Source of the DNA: Gammaproteobacteria bacterium
GTDB taxonomy: Bacteria > Pseudomonadota > Gammaproteobacteria > Pseudomonadales > Azotimanducaceae
Length of the DNA stretch: 57,027 bases
Assembly: GCA_026705345.1 (NCBI GenBank)
Contig: JAPPAV010000006.1
Span: 1-57,027, forward strand
Reading direction: 5' to 3'
Made by a program: the position numbers and the translations under genes. This document shows positions 17,106 to 26,625 of this stretch, piece by piece; position 1 is the stretch's first letter, and each line of letters starts with the position of its first letter. Under the pieces are notes generated by a model. It searched no databases. It was given only the letters and a program-made list of their open reading frames with translations, and was not told the origin of the DNA.

Positions 17106-20060
17106 TCAGTCGGCACCCAGCTGGTAGTTGACCGTGATACCCATCCGTCGCGCATCGGTTACCGTGCCGGCGATGGGCGCATTCACGCCATTGCCTTCCC
17201 GAGGCGCATAGGCCTGCACCGCGACCTGGTCGAGCATGTTGGTGACCCAGCCGGTGACCGTGAGCTTCTCCGACGGCGAGACCCAATTGGCGCGGACGTC
17301 CCAACGGGTGTACTCCGGGACGCTGTAGATGTCGAAGTTGGATTCGTCGACGTACATGATGTCTCGCCAGTTGTAGATGGTCACAAGATCGAGCGAACCC
17401 CGGTCCGCAGGCATCGGCACGGCGTACGTCAGCGCTGCAGACAGCTTGTGAGCCGGCTGGTTCCTGAGCGAGTTGCCGCCGAAGTCGAGTACGAAGAGAT
17501 TCCCGGAGAAGTTCGAGAGGTTGACGGTGACCGTGTTGCCGTCGGCGTCCACGACCTCTTGAGTGGACGGTGGCGGGCGATTCCCTTCAGGCGTGCAGCA
17601 GTAGAGCGTTGTGTAGTCGCCGAAGCTCGAACCCGAGAATTCGTAGAAGCCCCCGAGCCGCATCCTGTCGTTGATGGTCCACTGGTACTGCACCTCGACC
17701 CCGTAGATGTTGGTGCCGTTGACGACGACGGTCTCCCCGGTGATGAGGGACTCTCCCTCTCGTACTTCCGCTGGCGTCCTCAAGCGACCGGACTGGACCC
17801 AGTACTTGCTGTAGTCCTGGAAGTAGACGCTCGCCTCCAATTGCAGGCGGTTGTCGAAGAACAAGCCCTTGTAGCCGGTCTCGTAGTTGATCATCTCTTC
17901 CGCGTCCATGGCTTCCCCGAGCCTCTGGGCGAAACCGGCGAAGCCGCCGGGGCGATAGCCCTTGGAAATGCGTCCGTAGATCATCGAGGCGTCGTCCGGC
18001 GCGTACTCGGCACCGACGTTCCACGTGGTTACGTTCCAATCCGCAACCTTCGAATCCCGGAGCGTCCGGTCGTCCGGAATGGGCCGGCCGTTGGCATCCA
18101 GTTCAAGTCCGACATAGCCGCAACATTGCGTGTCGTACTGCTTGGACCGGTGAATGCCGAAGATGAAGTTCATCCCCGCGATCTGGGTGGCACCCGTGAA
18201 GTCGTTCTGCTCATGCTCCTTGTGGTCGTCGTTGAAGCGGATGCCGCCGAACACCTTCCACTGGTCGTTCAGGACGTATTCGGCGTTGCCGTAGAACGCT
18301 TGCGAGGTATAGCTCACGTTGCCGTAGAAATGCTGGAATGCGGAGCCGCCGGCCACCTGGGCCAAGCCGTTGGTGACGTCCGACCAGTTGGCCGCGTAGT
18401 CGGCGCCGTGGCAGCCCCAGACGAGACCGGCAGCCTTCTGGTTGTCTGGATGATCCGGATCGCGAATGTTCCGAATCAGCCCGGATGACCCGAAGAAGCC
18501 CTCGACCGCAGCCTCGCAAGCTTCGGACGTGTCCTGGTAGAACAACGGGTTGTTCATGTTGTGGTCACCGGTCTCCAATCCGTTGAACCGTTCTGCATAG
18601 ACGTAGGGCTCCTCGCCGTCGATGAAGGTGTATCCGACCGTGAAGTTGAACGGTCCCTCCAGATTGGATATGAGCGTCAACTCGTGGCTATCCTGGTCCG
18701 ACGTGAACAGATAGTCGTTCATACGGTCCGAATACGAACCGTTGCCGCCGCCGTCCAGCGCACAACGGGAATGCGTTTGCCCTGCCGTCAGCTCCCCGGA
18801 GATGACGCGCGGGTGGATTGCCGAACAGACGCCGCCGCCTTGTCGACTCGTCCCGTCGAGGTCGTTGCGACTTCGTTGCCGCGTGTCGCGTTTCCCGTAT
18901 TTGTACACCAGCTCATGCGAGTCGGTTAGTAGGTAATGCGCTTCGAGCGTATAGGCTTCCTGCGAGTTATCCTGGAGGATGGGGCCGTTTAGGTCGACCT
19001 TCAGCTCGATGTTCTCACCGTCGCAAACGACCGGCGTGCCCGGCGTTCGCGTCCCGTCGTCATTGAAACCCGGACAGTTCGCCACGGCCGGATTCTGGCC
19101 GATGCCGAAGAAGGGATTCCTCTGGTAGATGATGTTGCCGTTGTCGTCCGTGATCGGATTCCCCAGTGGATCCTGGGTCGCGATCCGGTTGCCGTTCGCG
19201 TCCATTCTGAACTCGTCCACCGTATTGCGGGGACCCAGTATCAGGGAGACACGCGGCGTTCCCTTGTCCTGGAGCATCGAGTAGCGGGCCGTGATGTCCA
19301 AGCGGTCGTTCTTGAACCGCAATTGCGGTGAGTAGATCAATTGATCGGGCTCGGCAGCGTCCGGGCCGGAGCCGACGTTCTCGATCAGTCCGTCGCCCGT
19401 CAAACGGCTCACGCTAAGGCGATAGGCGAAGCCGCTGTCCGTAATCGGACCGCCGAAGGCGACCAAACCCTGTTGGGTTGCCTGGTCGGTAAGCTCCGCC
19501 GACACTTTCATGTCCCAGTCGTAGGTCGGCTTCTTGGTGACGAAATTGACGGCGCCGGCGATCGCGGCCTTGCCGCCCGTCGTACCTTGCGGGCCGCGGG
19601 CTATCTCGACACGCTCGACATCGAACATGGCACCCTGATCGAGCCCGTAGGACTGATCCGAATACACGCCGTCGATGTACACGGCCGTGCCGACATCCTG
19701 GAAGAAGTTGACGCAGCGGTCGCAGGCCACCCCGCGCATGACGATGTGTCCGTCCTCGTTCTTGCCGCCGCCTTGGCTGCGTGGCCCGATCTGCAACCCT
19801 GGCGTCAACACCTCGAGATCGTTGGTGTTCTGAATGCCGAGTTGCTGGATCATGCCGGCGTTGAAGCCGGTGACCGTCATCGCCCGGTCGATCGACCTCA
19901 ACTCGCCGCGCTCGCCTGTGACGATGATCTCTTCGATGTAGCCGGCGCCGTCCTGGTCCGCCTCGTTCTCCGAGTCTTGAGCCTCGTCGGACTGGGCACC
20001 GGCAGCCACCGCGAAAAGCGCCAGCAGGGCGCCATGGAGTACTCGTGATGGTGATCTCAC
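17106..20060 (-). CDS. TonB-dependent receptor 1
   Basis: 984 residues from a GTG at 20060 with GGAGAGGAAG just upstream; the identical stretch after the start in receptor 2 supports this choice. The signal peptide ends at 'FAVAAGAQ', followed by an acidic linker and the TonB-box region 'YIEEIIVTGERGE'. The plug has 'MRGVACDRCVNFFQD' and 'VERVEIARGPQGTTGGKAAIAGAVNFVTKKP'-type sequence (seen as VERVEIARGPQGTTGG then AGAVNFVTKKP). The barrel ends 'GITVNYQLGAD'. Two vicinal cysteine pairs, in 'TQCCGYVGLEL' and 'LYCCTPEGN', recur in receptor 2. It is the last gene of the receptor/FG-GAP cluster and has its own promoter and terminator. The ligand is unknown. Confidence 0.93.
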   Translation of the reverse strand: MRSPSRVLHGALLALFAVAAGAQSDEAQDSENEADQDGAGYIEEIIVTGERGELRSIDRAMTVTGFNAGMIQQLGIQNTNDLEVLTPGLQIGPRSQGGGKNEDGHIVMRGVACDRCVNFFQDVGTAVYIDGVYSDQSYGLDQGAMFDVERVEIARGPQGTTGGKAAIAGAVNFVTKKPTYDWDMKVSAELTDQATQQGLVAFGGPITDSGFAYRLSVSRLTGDGLIENVGSGPDAAEPDQLIYSPQLRFKNDRLDITARYSMLQDKGTPRVSLILGPRNTVDEFRMDANGNRIATQDPLGNPITDDNGNIIYQRNPFFGIGQNPAVANCPGFNDDGTRTPGTPVVCDGENIELKVDLNGPILQDNSQEAYTLEAHYLLTDSHELVYKYGKRDTRQRSRNDLDGTSRQGGGVCSAIHPRVISGELTAGQTHSRCALDGGGNGSYSDRMNDYLFTSDQDSHELTLISNLEGPFNFTVGYTFIDGEEPYVYAERFNGLETGDHNMNNPLFYQDTSEACEAAVEGFFGSSGLIRNIRDPDHPDNQKAAGLVWGCHGADYAANWSDVTNGLAQVAGGSAFQHFYGNVSYTSQAFYGNAEYVLNDQWKVFGGIRFNDDHKEHEQNDFTGATQIAGMNFIFGIHRSKQYDTQCCGYVGLELDANGRPIPDDRTLRDSKVADWNVTTWNVGAEYAPDDASMIYGRISKGYRPGGFAGFAQRLGEAMDAEEMINYETGYKGLFFDNRLQLEASVYFQDYSKYWVQSGRLRTPAEVREGESLITGETVVVNGTNIYGVEVQYQWTINDRMRLGGFYEFSGSSFGDYTTLYCCTPEGNRPPPSTQEVVDADGNTVTVNLSNFSGNLFVLDFGGNSLRNQPAHKLSAALTYAVPMPADRGSLDLVTIYNWRDIMYVDESNFDIYSVPEYTRWDVRANWVSPSEKLTVTGWVTNMLDQVAVQAYAPREGNGVNAPIAGTVTDARRMGITVNYQLGAD

Positions 20061-20094
20061 CTTCCTCTCCAGAGTGTTAGTCGTTGTCCGGCTA

Positions 20095-20123
20095 CTACTA
20101 TGCCCGTCGAGACGTGGTGTCAA
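20095..20123 (-). promoter_or_regulatory. Promoter of TonB receptor 1
   Basis: On the minus strand a perfect -35 TTGACA (20123-20118) is followed by 17 bases and TAGTAG (20100-20095). The same arrangement, with TTGACA in the same CGTTGACA context and the same 17-base spacing, lies before receptor 2, which strengthens both calls although the -10 hexamers are weak. Confidence 0.6.
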
Positions 20124-20197
20124 CGAGATACCGTTGCACCCGGACGCCCAGACCCGGAAGTTCACCCAATATCGACAACCCGGCACAACGGCCAAAT

Positions 20198-21880
20198 CTA
20201 CCCGTCCCTAGACCGCTGGGTTGCCCGTCCTTCCCCCTGCCTCAGCTCGTGGGTCTTGCCCACCGGATAGTCACCGAACGCTTCGTCGGCCCCCCCTGGC
20301 CATCGTACGACGACGTTGTGCAAGAGAGACTCGCCTCCAACACCGAAATGTACCCGCGGGTCATTCGACGCGAGGTAGCTTGCGGACGGCTGCACGTCCC
20401 GGCTGAGTCGTCGCTCACCGACGGTGGCGGACACCGTGGCCCCGTGGGCATCGCGGTCCGATGCCGTTCGGACTCGAAACCGTGCCCAATTGCCGCGCTT
20501 GGCACGGTTCATCAGCACGTACGCGGGAGCGTCTCGATTGATCACCACGAGGTCGACTCCCCCGTCGTCGTCGATGTCGCCCCAAGCCGCGGCCCGGCTG
20601 GTATGGACCAACTCGGGCGATACGCCCCCGGTCGGAACGAGTTTATCGAAATGGATGGCATCGCCGTCGATTGATCCCCGGTAGAGGGTGTTGGGCTCGG
20701 CGTAGCCGTCGCCTTCGGCGGGCCCCGACAAGGCGATCTTGCCGTTGGCCTCGTAGAGGTCGAGCCGTCCGTCGTTGTCGAAATCGGCGAGCGCCACGCC
20801 GAATCGGGTGTGACGCAGGCTGCTCGTCCCGAGACCGACCAGACGGGTAGCATCGAAGAAGTAGGATCCCTCGTTGCGGAAGAAGGAATCCGTCTGCCTT
20901 TCGAGGTTGACCACGAGGAGGTCGCTGTCGCCGTCGTCGTCCACATCGGCCGAAGCCACGCCCATGCCGGCCTTCTCGATGCCGTCCGAGTCCATGGCGC
21001 AACTCCACAACACGCACTCCTCCTCGAAACGCAGGTCGCCGGCATTCATCCAGAGTTGATTCGTGGTCCCGTCGTTGGCCACGAACAGATCGGCCAAGCC
21101 GTCGGCGTTGAAGTCCGCGGCCACGTTGCCAAGTCCGTTTCCGAAGGCAACATCGATTCCTGCCGCCTTCGTGACGTCAGTGAAGGTGCCGTCGCCGTTG
21201 TTTCGGTATAGCCGGTCCATCGCGGGAACGCCGTAGGCCGTCGGCCCGCAGTAGGTGACATAGAACGTCTTCACAAAGCACTCGCGTTCGATTTCAGGCG
21301 CCCAGTTGATGTAGTTAACGACGAAGAGATCCAGATCGTCGTCGAGATCGAGGTCGATGAAGTTCGCGGCCGTACTCCACCTCGGGTCGCCAACTCCGCT
21401 CTCGGCAGTGACGTCCGTGAACGAGCCGGTGCCGTCGTTTTGCAGCAGGACGTTCGAACCGAGGTTGGTGACGTACAGGTCGATGTCGCCGTCGTTGTCG
21501 TAGTCCCCCGCCGCCACGCCCATCCCGTAGCCATGATCCCCCGCTCCGGCAGCGCCCTCCACTTCGTCGAAATAGCCGTCGCCGCGGTTCATGTAGAGTC
21601 GATTCGCCGAGAATTCCGCCGCCAGGATCCTGTCCGCCCGGCCGCTCTGGACTAGGTACGCGTCGAGGTCGCCATCGCCGTCCAGGTCAGCGAGCGCCAC
21701 GCCACCACCCATCATCTCGGGCATCATCGGACGCCCGTCGAAACCGGAGTGGTGTTCGAAGTCGATTCCGCGTTCGTGGGCTTCCTCGCTGAACCATGCG
21801 GTCTCGGATGGCGTACATCCCCACACGAGCGCGACGATGCCGCACAGACCGAGGGATAGCCGACGGTTAATCCTCATCAT
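20198..21880 (-). CDS. FG-GAP/ASPIC-UnbV (CRTAC1-type) lipoprotein 1
   Basis: 560 residues. The N-terminus 'LGLCGIVALVWGC' is a lipoprotein signal with Cys about 22, so the protein should be anchored to a membrane. Repeated calcium-binding-like FG-GAP blades follow ('DLDGDGDLDAYLV', 'DYDNDGDIDLYVT', 'DLDLDDDLDLFVV', 'DFNADGLADLFVA', 'DVDDDGDSDLLVV', 'DFDNDGRLDLYEA', 'DIDDDGGVDLVVI'), predicting a seven-bladed beta-propeller. The C-terminus carries the ASPIC/UnbV module ending 'FGVGGESLLHNVVVRWPGG'. Its ATG overlaps the TGA of the TPR lipoprotein gene (ATGA), so both are co-translated downstream of receptor 2. A surface-exposed ligand-binding partner of the receptor is plausible but unproven. 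Confidence 0.9.
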   Translation of the reverse strand: MMRINRRLSLGLCGIVALVWGCTPSETAWFSEEAHERGIDFEHHSGFDGRPMMPEMMGGGVALADLDGDGDLDAYLVQSGRADRILAAEFSANRLYMNRGDGYFDEVEGAAGAGDHGYGMGVAAGDYDNDGDIDLYVTNLGSNVLLQNDGTGSFTDVTAESGVGDPRWSTAANFIDLDLDDDLDLFVVNYINWAPEIERECFVKTFYVTYCGPTAYGVPAMDRLYRNNGDGTFTDVTKAAGIDVAFGNGLGNVAADFNADGLADLFVANDGTTNQLWMNAGDLRFEEECVLWSCAMDSDGIEKAGMGVASADVDDDGDSDLLVVNLERQTDSFFRNEGSYFFDATRLVGLGTSSLRHTRFGVALADFDNDGRLDLYEANGKIALSGPAEGDGYAEPNTLYRGSIDGDAIHFDKLVPTGGVSPELVHTSRAAAWGDIDDDGGVDLVVINRDAPAYVLMNRAKRGNWARFRVRTASDRDAHGATVSATVGERRLSRDVQPSASYLASNDPRVHFGVGGESLLHNVVVRWPGGADEAFGDYPVGKTHELRQGEGRATQRSRDG

Positions 21881-23310
21881 CCGGGTGGTTCCAAGGGCTC
21901 GTTCGCCTCGAGTTCACGCAGCTGAATCTCATTGCGGCGAAGCTCTGCCGGGTTCGCCCCGTATTCCCTTGCCCGATCCTGTGCACGCCGGGCTGCGTCG
22001 ATGCGACCGACCTCGGCAAGGCTACGGGCAAGGAATACATGGCCAAGCCCGAAATACGGTTCGATTTCGGTCACTCGGCGGAACGATTCGACCGCATCGT
22101 CGTAGCTGGACAGTTCAACTTGGGCCAAGCCTAAGTAAAACAGAGTCGTGCGTTTCCCGGGTTCGAACTGCAACGCCGATTCGAATGCGGCTTTGGCATC
22201 CTCGTGTCTGTTGAGTCCAAACAGCAGCCGGCCCCGTTGCTCATGGGCGTAGCCGCTGCTGGGATTCAACTCGATGGCCTGCTCGACATGGCCCAGCGCC
22301 GTCTCAAGGTCACGCCCGTCGCGCAGCAAGTTGGCGATCGTCAGGTGGAACGGAGCGAAACTCGGCCTGAGGTCCAAGCCGCGCTGAACCGTCGCAAGGG
22401 CCTGCCCCGGTCGACCCGCCCGGTCATGGGCGATGCTTACCGAATTCATCAGATTGCAGGCCAGGAAGAATTCCTCCTCTCGGCCGCAGTGTTCCTCCGG
22501 GTGATGCCCCTGGAGCCGCCGAAGGATCGCCAACGCCTCGTCGACGCGCCCCGAAGCCGAAAGCTCCTTGGCGAGCATGTAGCTGGCGTGGCCTCGCATG
22601 TGGACGTTCCGCTGGTCGCGGCGTTCGTCCGGCCAGGCAAGGGGTTGGGCCTCGCGTCCCCTCGCCATGGCGGCGCGGGCTTCATCCAAGCGACCGACCG
22701 CCCGCAGGGCCTCGCCATGGGTTCGATGTACATAGGGGTGGTCGAACTCCGTGGCCAAGGGTTCGAGAATCTCGAGGGCGGCGGGGATTTCACCGACTGC
22801 CATCAACGACTGTGCCCGACCAAACGCCGCGTAGGGTCTTGCCTGCAGCTCGTGCGCGCGCCGGTAGGCGACCATTGCCTCCAATGGGCGATTGGCCTTC
22901 AGCAGCCAGGATCCCCGGAACAGCCAAGCCGGCGCATACCCGGCATCGTCCTCGAGCGCCTGATCAAGGGCTTCAAGCGCCCGTTCGTATTCGCCGTCTT
23001 CCGCAACGAGATGAGCATGGAAGTAGGGCCACCGGAAGTCGTCGGGATCAAGCCGAGACGCCTGCTTGTATGTCGCGATGGCGGCTTCGCGAAAGCCGTT
23101 GATGTCGTAGGCCATTCCCAGACGGCCCCGTATCGACGCCGATGTCGGGACCGTGCGCACCGATTGAACGAGCGCTTCGAGGAGCTCCGCGACGTCGGTA
23201 TCGCTAATGTCAACGCCAGCCACAATGGGCTCTTTCGCCGCTTCCGGGTCCGACTTGGAACATCCCACGAGAAGCAGAACGGCGAAAACGATGACTGCAA
23301 CGAGTCGCAT
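21877..23310 (-). CDS. TPR-repeat lipoprotein
   Basis: 477 residues. A lipoprotein signal 'VFAVLLLVGC' (Cys about 17) precedes a body of about ten tetratricopeptide-like helix pairs, for example 'AAIATYKQASRLDPDDFRWPYF', read as AAIATYKQASRLDP, and 'DAKAAFESALQFEPGKRTT', 'DAVESFRRVTEIEPYFGLGH'. TPR solenoids bind proteins or peptides. The stop overlaps the start of the FG-GAP lipoprotein by four bases, so the two are a functional unit, and both follow receptor 2. One pictures a membrane-bound complex receiving cargo from, or assembling with, the receptor; this is inference from gene order only. Confidence 0.88.
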   Translation of the reverse strand: MRLVAVIVFAVLLLVGCSKSDPEAAKEPIVAGVDISDTDVAELLEALVQSVRTVPTSASIRGRLGMAYDINGFREAAIATYKQASRLDPDDFRWPYFHAHLVAEDGEYERALEALDQALEDDAGYAPAWLFRGSWLLKANRPLEAMVAYRRAHELQARPYAAFGRAQSLMAVGEIPAALEILEPLATEFDHPYVHRTHGEALRAVGRLDEARAAMARGREAQPLAWPDERRDQRNVHMRGHASYMLAKELSASGRVDEALAILRRLQGHHPEEHCGREEEFFLACNLMNSVSIAHDRAGRPGQALATVQRGLDLRPSFAPFHLTIANLLRDGRDLETALGHVEQAIELNPSSGYAHEQRGRLLFGLNRHEDAKAAFESALQFEPGKRTTLFYLGLAQVELSSYDDAVESFRRVTEIEPYFGLGHVFLARSLAEVGRIDAARRAQDRAREYGANPAELRRNEIQLRELEANEPLEPPG

Positions 23311-23370
23311 GGCAATCGCGAGTGTACCCCGGGGCCGGGCCGCGACCGTGCGGGGGCGACGGATCTAGGC

Positions 23371-23516
23371 GACGGGCTTGTCCCGTCCCGTTACCAAACA
23401 AGCCGGCGCGACCGTCATGGGCATCCAAGAGGGCCCAAGCGGGCGACCACACGGGCCGAAGCGGGCGACCACAAAGGTCGCCCCTACGGGTTTGGGACGC
23501 CCTAGGGCGTCCCTAC
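23371..23516. repeat. Cluster of REP-like palindromes (GTAG-headed, copies 2 and 3)
   Basis: The 222-base gap between receptor 2 and the TPR gene is filled with palindromes. GGGCGACC-ACAAA-GGTCGCCC (23463-23483) and GGGACGCCC-TA-GGGCGTCCC (23494-23513) are each preceded, on the minus strand, by GTAG (23484-23487 and 23513-23516). This matches the classic REP layout of a tetranucleotide head plus palindrome. A partial GGGCGACCACA copy lies at 23451-23461 and another hairpin, GACGGG/CCCGTC, at 23371-23387. They may also attenuate transcription between the two genes. Confidence 0.65.
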
Positions 23517-23531
23517 AGGGTTCTCGTACCC

Positions 23532-26510
23532 CTAACCCTCGCCCATCCGGTAGTTGAACGTGATGCCCATCCGTCGTGCGTCGGTAACACTGCCCTGAAC
23601 AGCTGCGGTCACGCCGTTGCCATCCCGCGGGGAATAGCTCTGCACCTGGACGAGATCCAACAGGTTGGTCACCCAGCCCGAAACGCTGTAGCGGCCGTTG
23701 GGTGCAACCCAGTTGGCACGAAGGTCCCATCTCGTGTAGGCGGGAATCGCGTAGATGTCGAGGTTGGACTCATCCGGGTACATCTGGTCGCGCCAACTCA
23801 TGAGGGCCGTCACGTCCAAGGTGCCGCGGTCACCCGGAATCGGCACGGCGTAGGTTGCCGCGGCGGACATCTTGTGCTTCGGCTGCATGCGCAGCGAGTT
23901 GCCACCGAAGTCACTCGGCGCGTTGCCCGTGAGTGTCACGGTCGTCCCATCGGGTCCCGGCACCTCGACGGAGATGCTCTCTACCAAGGTTCCTGTGGGG
24001 CTGCAGCAGTAGTTCGTCTCGAAACTGCCGAAGCTCGAATACATGTACTCGTAGAAACCACGTACGGTCAGCCGGTCACTGACGCGCCATGCCCCCTGCG
24101 CCTCTATCCCGGCAATCTCCGTACCATCGATGGCATTGGTCTCCCCGATATAGAGAGAGTTCCGTGCATTGTCGATGAGGAACTCCGCCGGTGTCCTAAG
24201 GCGCTGCGACTGGATCCAGAAGCCTTCGAAATCCTGGAAGTAGGCACTGACTTCGAGTTGAACGGCATTGTCGAAGAACAGTCCCTTGAGGCCCCCTTCG
24301 TAGTTGATGACGGCTTCGGGGTCGAAGGCCTCGCCGAGCCGGTTGCCGAACCCGGCGAAACCGCCGGCTCGATAGCCCCGGGAGATTCGTCCGTACCACA
24401 TCGTGTTGTCAGTCGGCGTGTACTCGGCACCGAAGGTCCAGGTCGTCTCCTTCCACGTCTTCCGTTTCGAGTCCATGAGCGTCCGGTCGTCGGGAATGAA
24501 GTTGCCGTCGGCATCCAGTTCCAGGCCGACATAGCCGCAACACTGCGCGTCGTAGTGCTTGCTTCGCAGGATGGCGTTTACGACGTTGACGACGGTGCCG
24601 TCGGGGAGCGTACGTTGAGCGGCGGTGCTGAAGTCGTTCTGGTCGTGCTCCTTGTGGTCGTCGTTGTAGCGGATGCCGCCGAAGACCTTCCACCGGTCAC
24701 TGAGCACGTATTCGACGTTGCCGTAGAAGGCTGCTTGTTCATAGGTCACGTTGCCGTAGAAGCCCGCTTTCACGCCGGACCCGTTGGCATGGACCTGTCC
24801 GTTGGTGACGTCGCTCCAGTTGGCGGAATAGTTGGCACCGTAGCAACCGAGGATGTAACCCGGCGCCAATGAGTTGCTCGGGTTGCTCGGGTTGCGAATG
24901 TCGTCATTCCACCGTCCGTTCTCCCATGGGAATGCCAGTTCCTCCAGGTTCGCTTCGCAGACCGCGGTCGTGTCCATGTAGAACTCGGGGTTGTTCACGG
25001 GGTCGCTGCCGGTCTCCACCCCATTGAAGATGCTCCGGTACACGTACGGCTCGTCGCCGGAGAGATAGGTATAGCCCACCGTGTAGTTGAGAGGCCCGTC
25101 GTTGTTGGAAACCAGCGCGATTTCGTGGCTCTGCTGATCCGAGGTGCGCAGGTAGTTCGAAATCGTGTCGCCGTACACGCCATTTCCCCGCTCATCGAGC
25201 GCGCACCGGGGATGCACCTGACCCTCCTCGAGTTCACCTGAGAGGACCCGGGGATGAATCGCCGAACAACGGCCGCCGGGTTGCCGGTTGGTTCCGTCCT
25301 GGTCGTTGCTGATATCCGTTCTCGTGTCCCGGTCGCCGTAGTGGTAGACGATCTCGTGGGTGTCGTTCAGCTTGAAGTGGGCTTCGATCGTGAACGCTTC
25401 CTGGGTGTTGTTCTCGCCGATGGGGGCATTGAGCTCCGTCTTCAGCTTCAGGTACTTGCCTTCGCAGACCACCGGGTGCCCGGGATCGCGTGAGCCATCG
25501 TTGTTGAACCCGGGACAATCCTCGACGGCCGGGTTCTGCCCTAGGCCGTAGAACGGATTGATGTAATAGACGATGTTGCCGTTTCGGTCACGGATGCATT
25601 CGCCGAAGGTGGGCGAGTCCGGGAAGCGGTCGATTTCGCATCGTGGCGTGCCGTCGTTGAGGAGGAAGTATTGCTCCTCGGTATTGCGGGCGCCGATGGC
25701 CAGCGACAGCTTCTGTACGCCTGTATCGCGCAGCTTCGTATACCGCGTGGTTATGTCCATACGGTCGTTGGTGAAGCGTAGCTGGGGCGCGTACTGTAGC
25801 TGGTCGGGCTTGCCCGCGTCGGGACCCACACCGACGTTCTCGATCAAGCCGTCGCCGGTCAAACGTCCTAGGGCCAGACGGTAGGAGAAGCCGCTGTCCG
25901 CGATCGGTCCACCGAAAGCCACGTTGTAGCGCTGCGAGGCCTGATCCGTGAACTCGGCCGATCCGACCATGTCCCACTCCGGCGTCGGCTTCTTGGTGAC
26001 GAAGCTGACGGACCCGGCAATGGCGGTCTTGCCGCCGGTCGTGCCTTGGGGTCCGCGCGCCACCTCGATCCGCTCGACATCGAACATGCCGGCGTCCAGA
26101 CCGTAGGAGACGGGCGTGTAGATACCGTCGATGTAGACCGCCACCGAGGAGTCCTGGAAGAAGTTCACGCGCCGGTCGTTGGCGACGCCGCGCATGACCA
26201 GGTGGCCGTCCTCGTTCTTGCCGGCGTGGCTGCGGACACCCACCTGTAGGCCAGGCACGAGCACCTCGAGGTCGTCGGTGTTCTGGATGCCGAATTCCTC
26301 GATCATCGTGGCGTTGAAGCCGGTGACCGTCATCGCGCGGTCAAGGGAGCGCTGTTCGCCCCGCTCGCCGGTGACAACGATCTCCTCGATGTAACCGCCG
26401 CCGTCCTGGTCCGCCTCGTCCTCGGAGTCCTGGGCATCATCGGACTGGGCGCCGGCAGCAACGGCAAAGAGCGCCAGCAAGGCGCCATGGAGTACGCGTG
26501 ATTTGGTCAC
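23532..26510 (-). CDS. TonB-dependent receptor 2
   Basis: 992 residues, GTG start at 26510 preceded by GAGAGGGAAA. The first 80 residues are nearly identical to receptor 1 (signal ending 'FAVAAGAQ', then 'YIEEIVVTGERGE'), and the whole plug is closely related: 'MRGVANDRRVNFFQD', 'VERIEVARGPQGTTGG'. Barrel loops differ more, as expected if the two receptors take different but related ligands. Vicinal cysteines are kept in 'AQCCGYVGLEL' and 'NYCCSPTGT'. The C-terminus is 'GITFNYRMGEG'. The gene has its own promoter and is followed, after a REP cluster, by the TPR and FG-GAP lipoproteins, making a receptor-lipoprotein module. Confidence 0.93.
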   Translation of the reverse strand: MTKSRVLHGALLALFAVAAGAQSDDAQDSEDEADQDGGGYIEEIVVTGERGEQRSLDRAMTVTGFNATMIEEFGIQNTDDLEVLVPGLQVGVRSHAGKNEDGHLVMRGVANDRRVNFFQDSSVAVYIDGIYTPVSYGLDAGMFDVERIEVARGPQGTTGGKTAIAGSVSFVTKKPTPEWDMVGSAEFTDQASQRYNVAFGGPIADSGFSYRLALGRLTGDGLIENVGVGPDAGKPDQLQYAPQLRFTNDRMDITTRYTKLRDTGVQKLSLAIGARNTEEQYFLLNDGTPRCEIDRFPDSPTFGECIRDRNGNIVYYINPFYGLGQNPAVEDCPGFNNDGSRDPGHPVVCEGKYLKLKTELNAPIGENNTQEAFTIEAHFKLNDTHEIVYHYGDRDTRTDISNDQDGTNRQPGGRCSAIHPRVLSGELEEGQVHPRCALDERGNGVYGDTISNYLRTSDQQSHEIALVSNNDGPLNYTVGYTYLSGDEPYVYRSIFNGVETGSDPVNNPEFYMDTTAVCEANLEELAFPWENGRWNDDIRNPSNPSNSLAPGYILGCYGANYSANWSDVTNGQVHANGSGVKAGFYGNVTYEQAAFYGNVEYVLSDRWKVFGGIRYNDDHKEHDQNDFSTAAQRTLPDGTVVNVVNAILRSKHYDAQCCGYVGLELDADGNFIPDDRTLMDSKRKTWKETTWTFGAEYTPTDNTMWYGRISRGYRAGGFAGFGNRLGEAFDPEAVINYEGGLKGLFFDNAVQLEVSAYFQDFEGFWIQSQRLRTPAEFLIDNARNSLYIGETNAIDGTEIAGIEAQGAWRVSDRLTVRGFYEYMYSSFGSFETNYCCSPTGTLVESISVEVPGPDGTTVTLTGNAPSDFGGNSLRMQPKHKMSAAATYAVPIPGDRGTLDVTALMSWRDQMYPDESNLDIYAIPAYTRWDLRANWVAPNGRYSVSGWVTNLLDLVQVQSYSPRDGNGVTAAVQGSVTDARRMGITFNYRMGEG

Positions 26511-26548
26511 TTTCCCTCTCCAAAATTGTGTCGATCCCGTACGGTCTT

Positions 26549-26577
26549 TTAGTACGCCCGCCTCGGCCCGCTGTCAA
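26549..26577 (-). promoter_or_regulatory. Promoter of TonB receptor 2
   Basis: On the minus strand TTGACA (26577-26572), a 17-base spacer and TACTAA (26554-26549). The flanking CTCGTTGACA matches the receptor 1 promoter, indicating that the promoter was duplicated with the gene or is kept for common regulation. Confidence 0.6.
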
Positions 26578-26625
26578 CGAGAGATGGCACCACGCAAGTA
26601 CCCAAGTATTGGAGTTCCCCCAAAA

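Noticed and set aside
16539-18488. 649-codon plus-strand frame
   Set aside because: Antisense to DUF1538 and receptor 1, running through a strong terminator.
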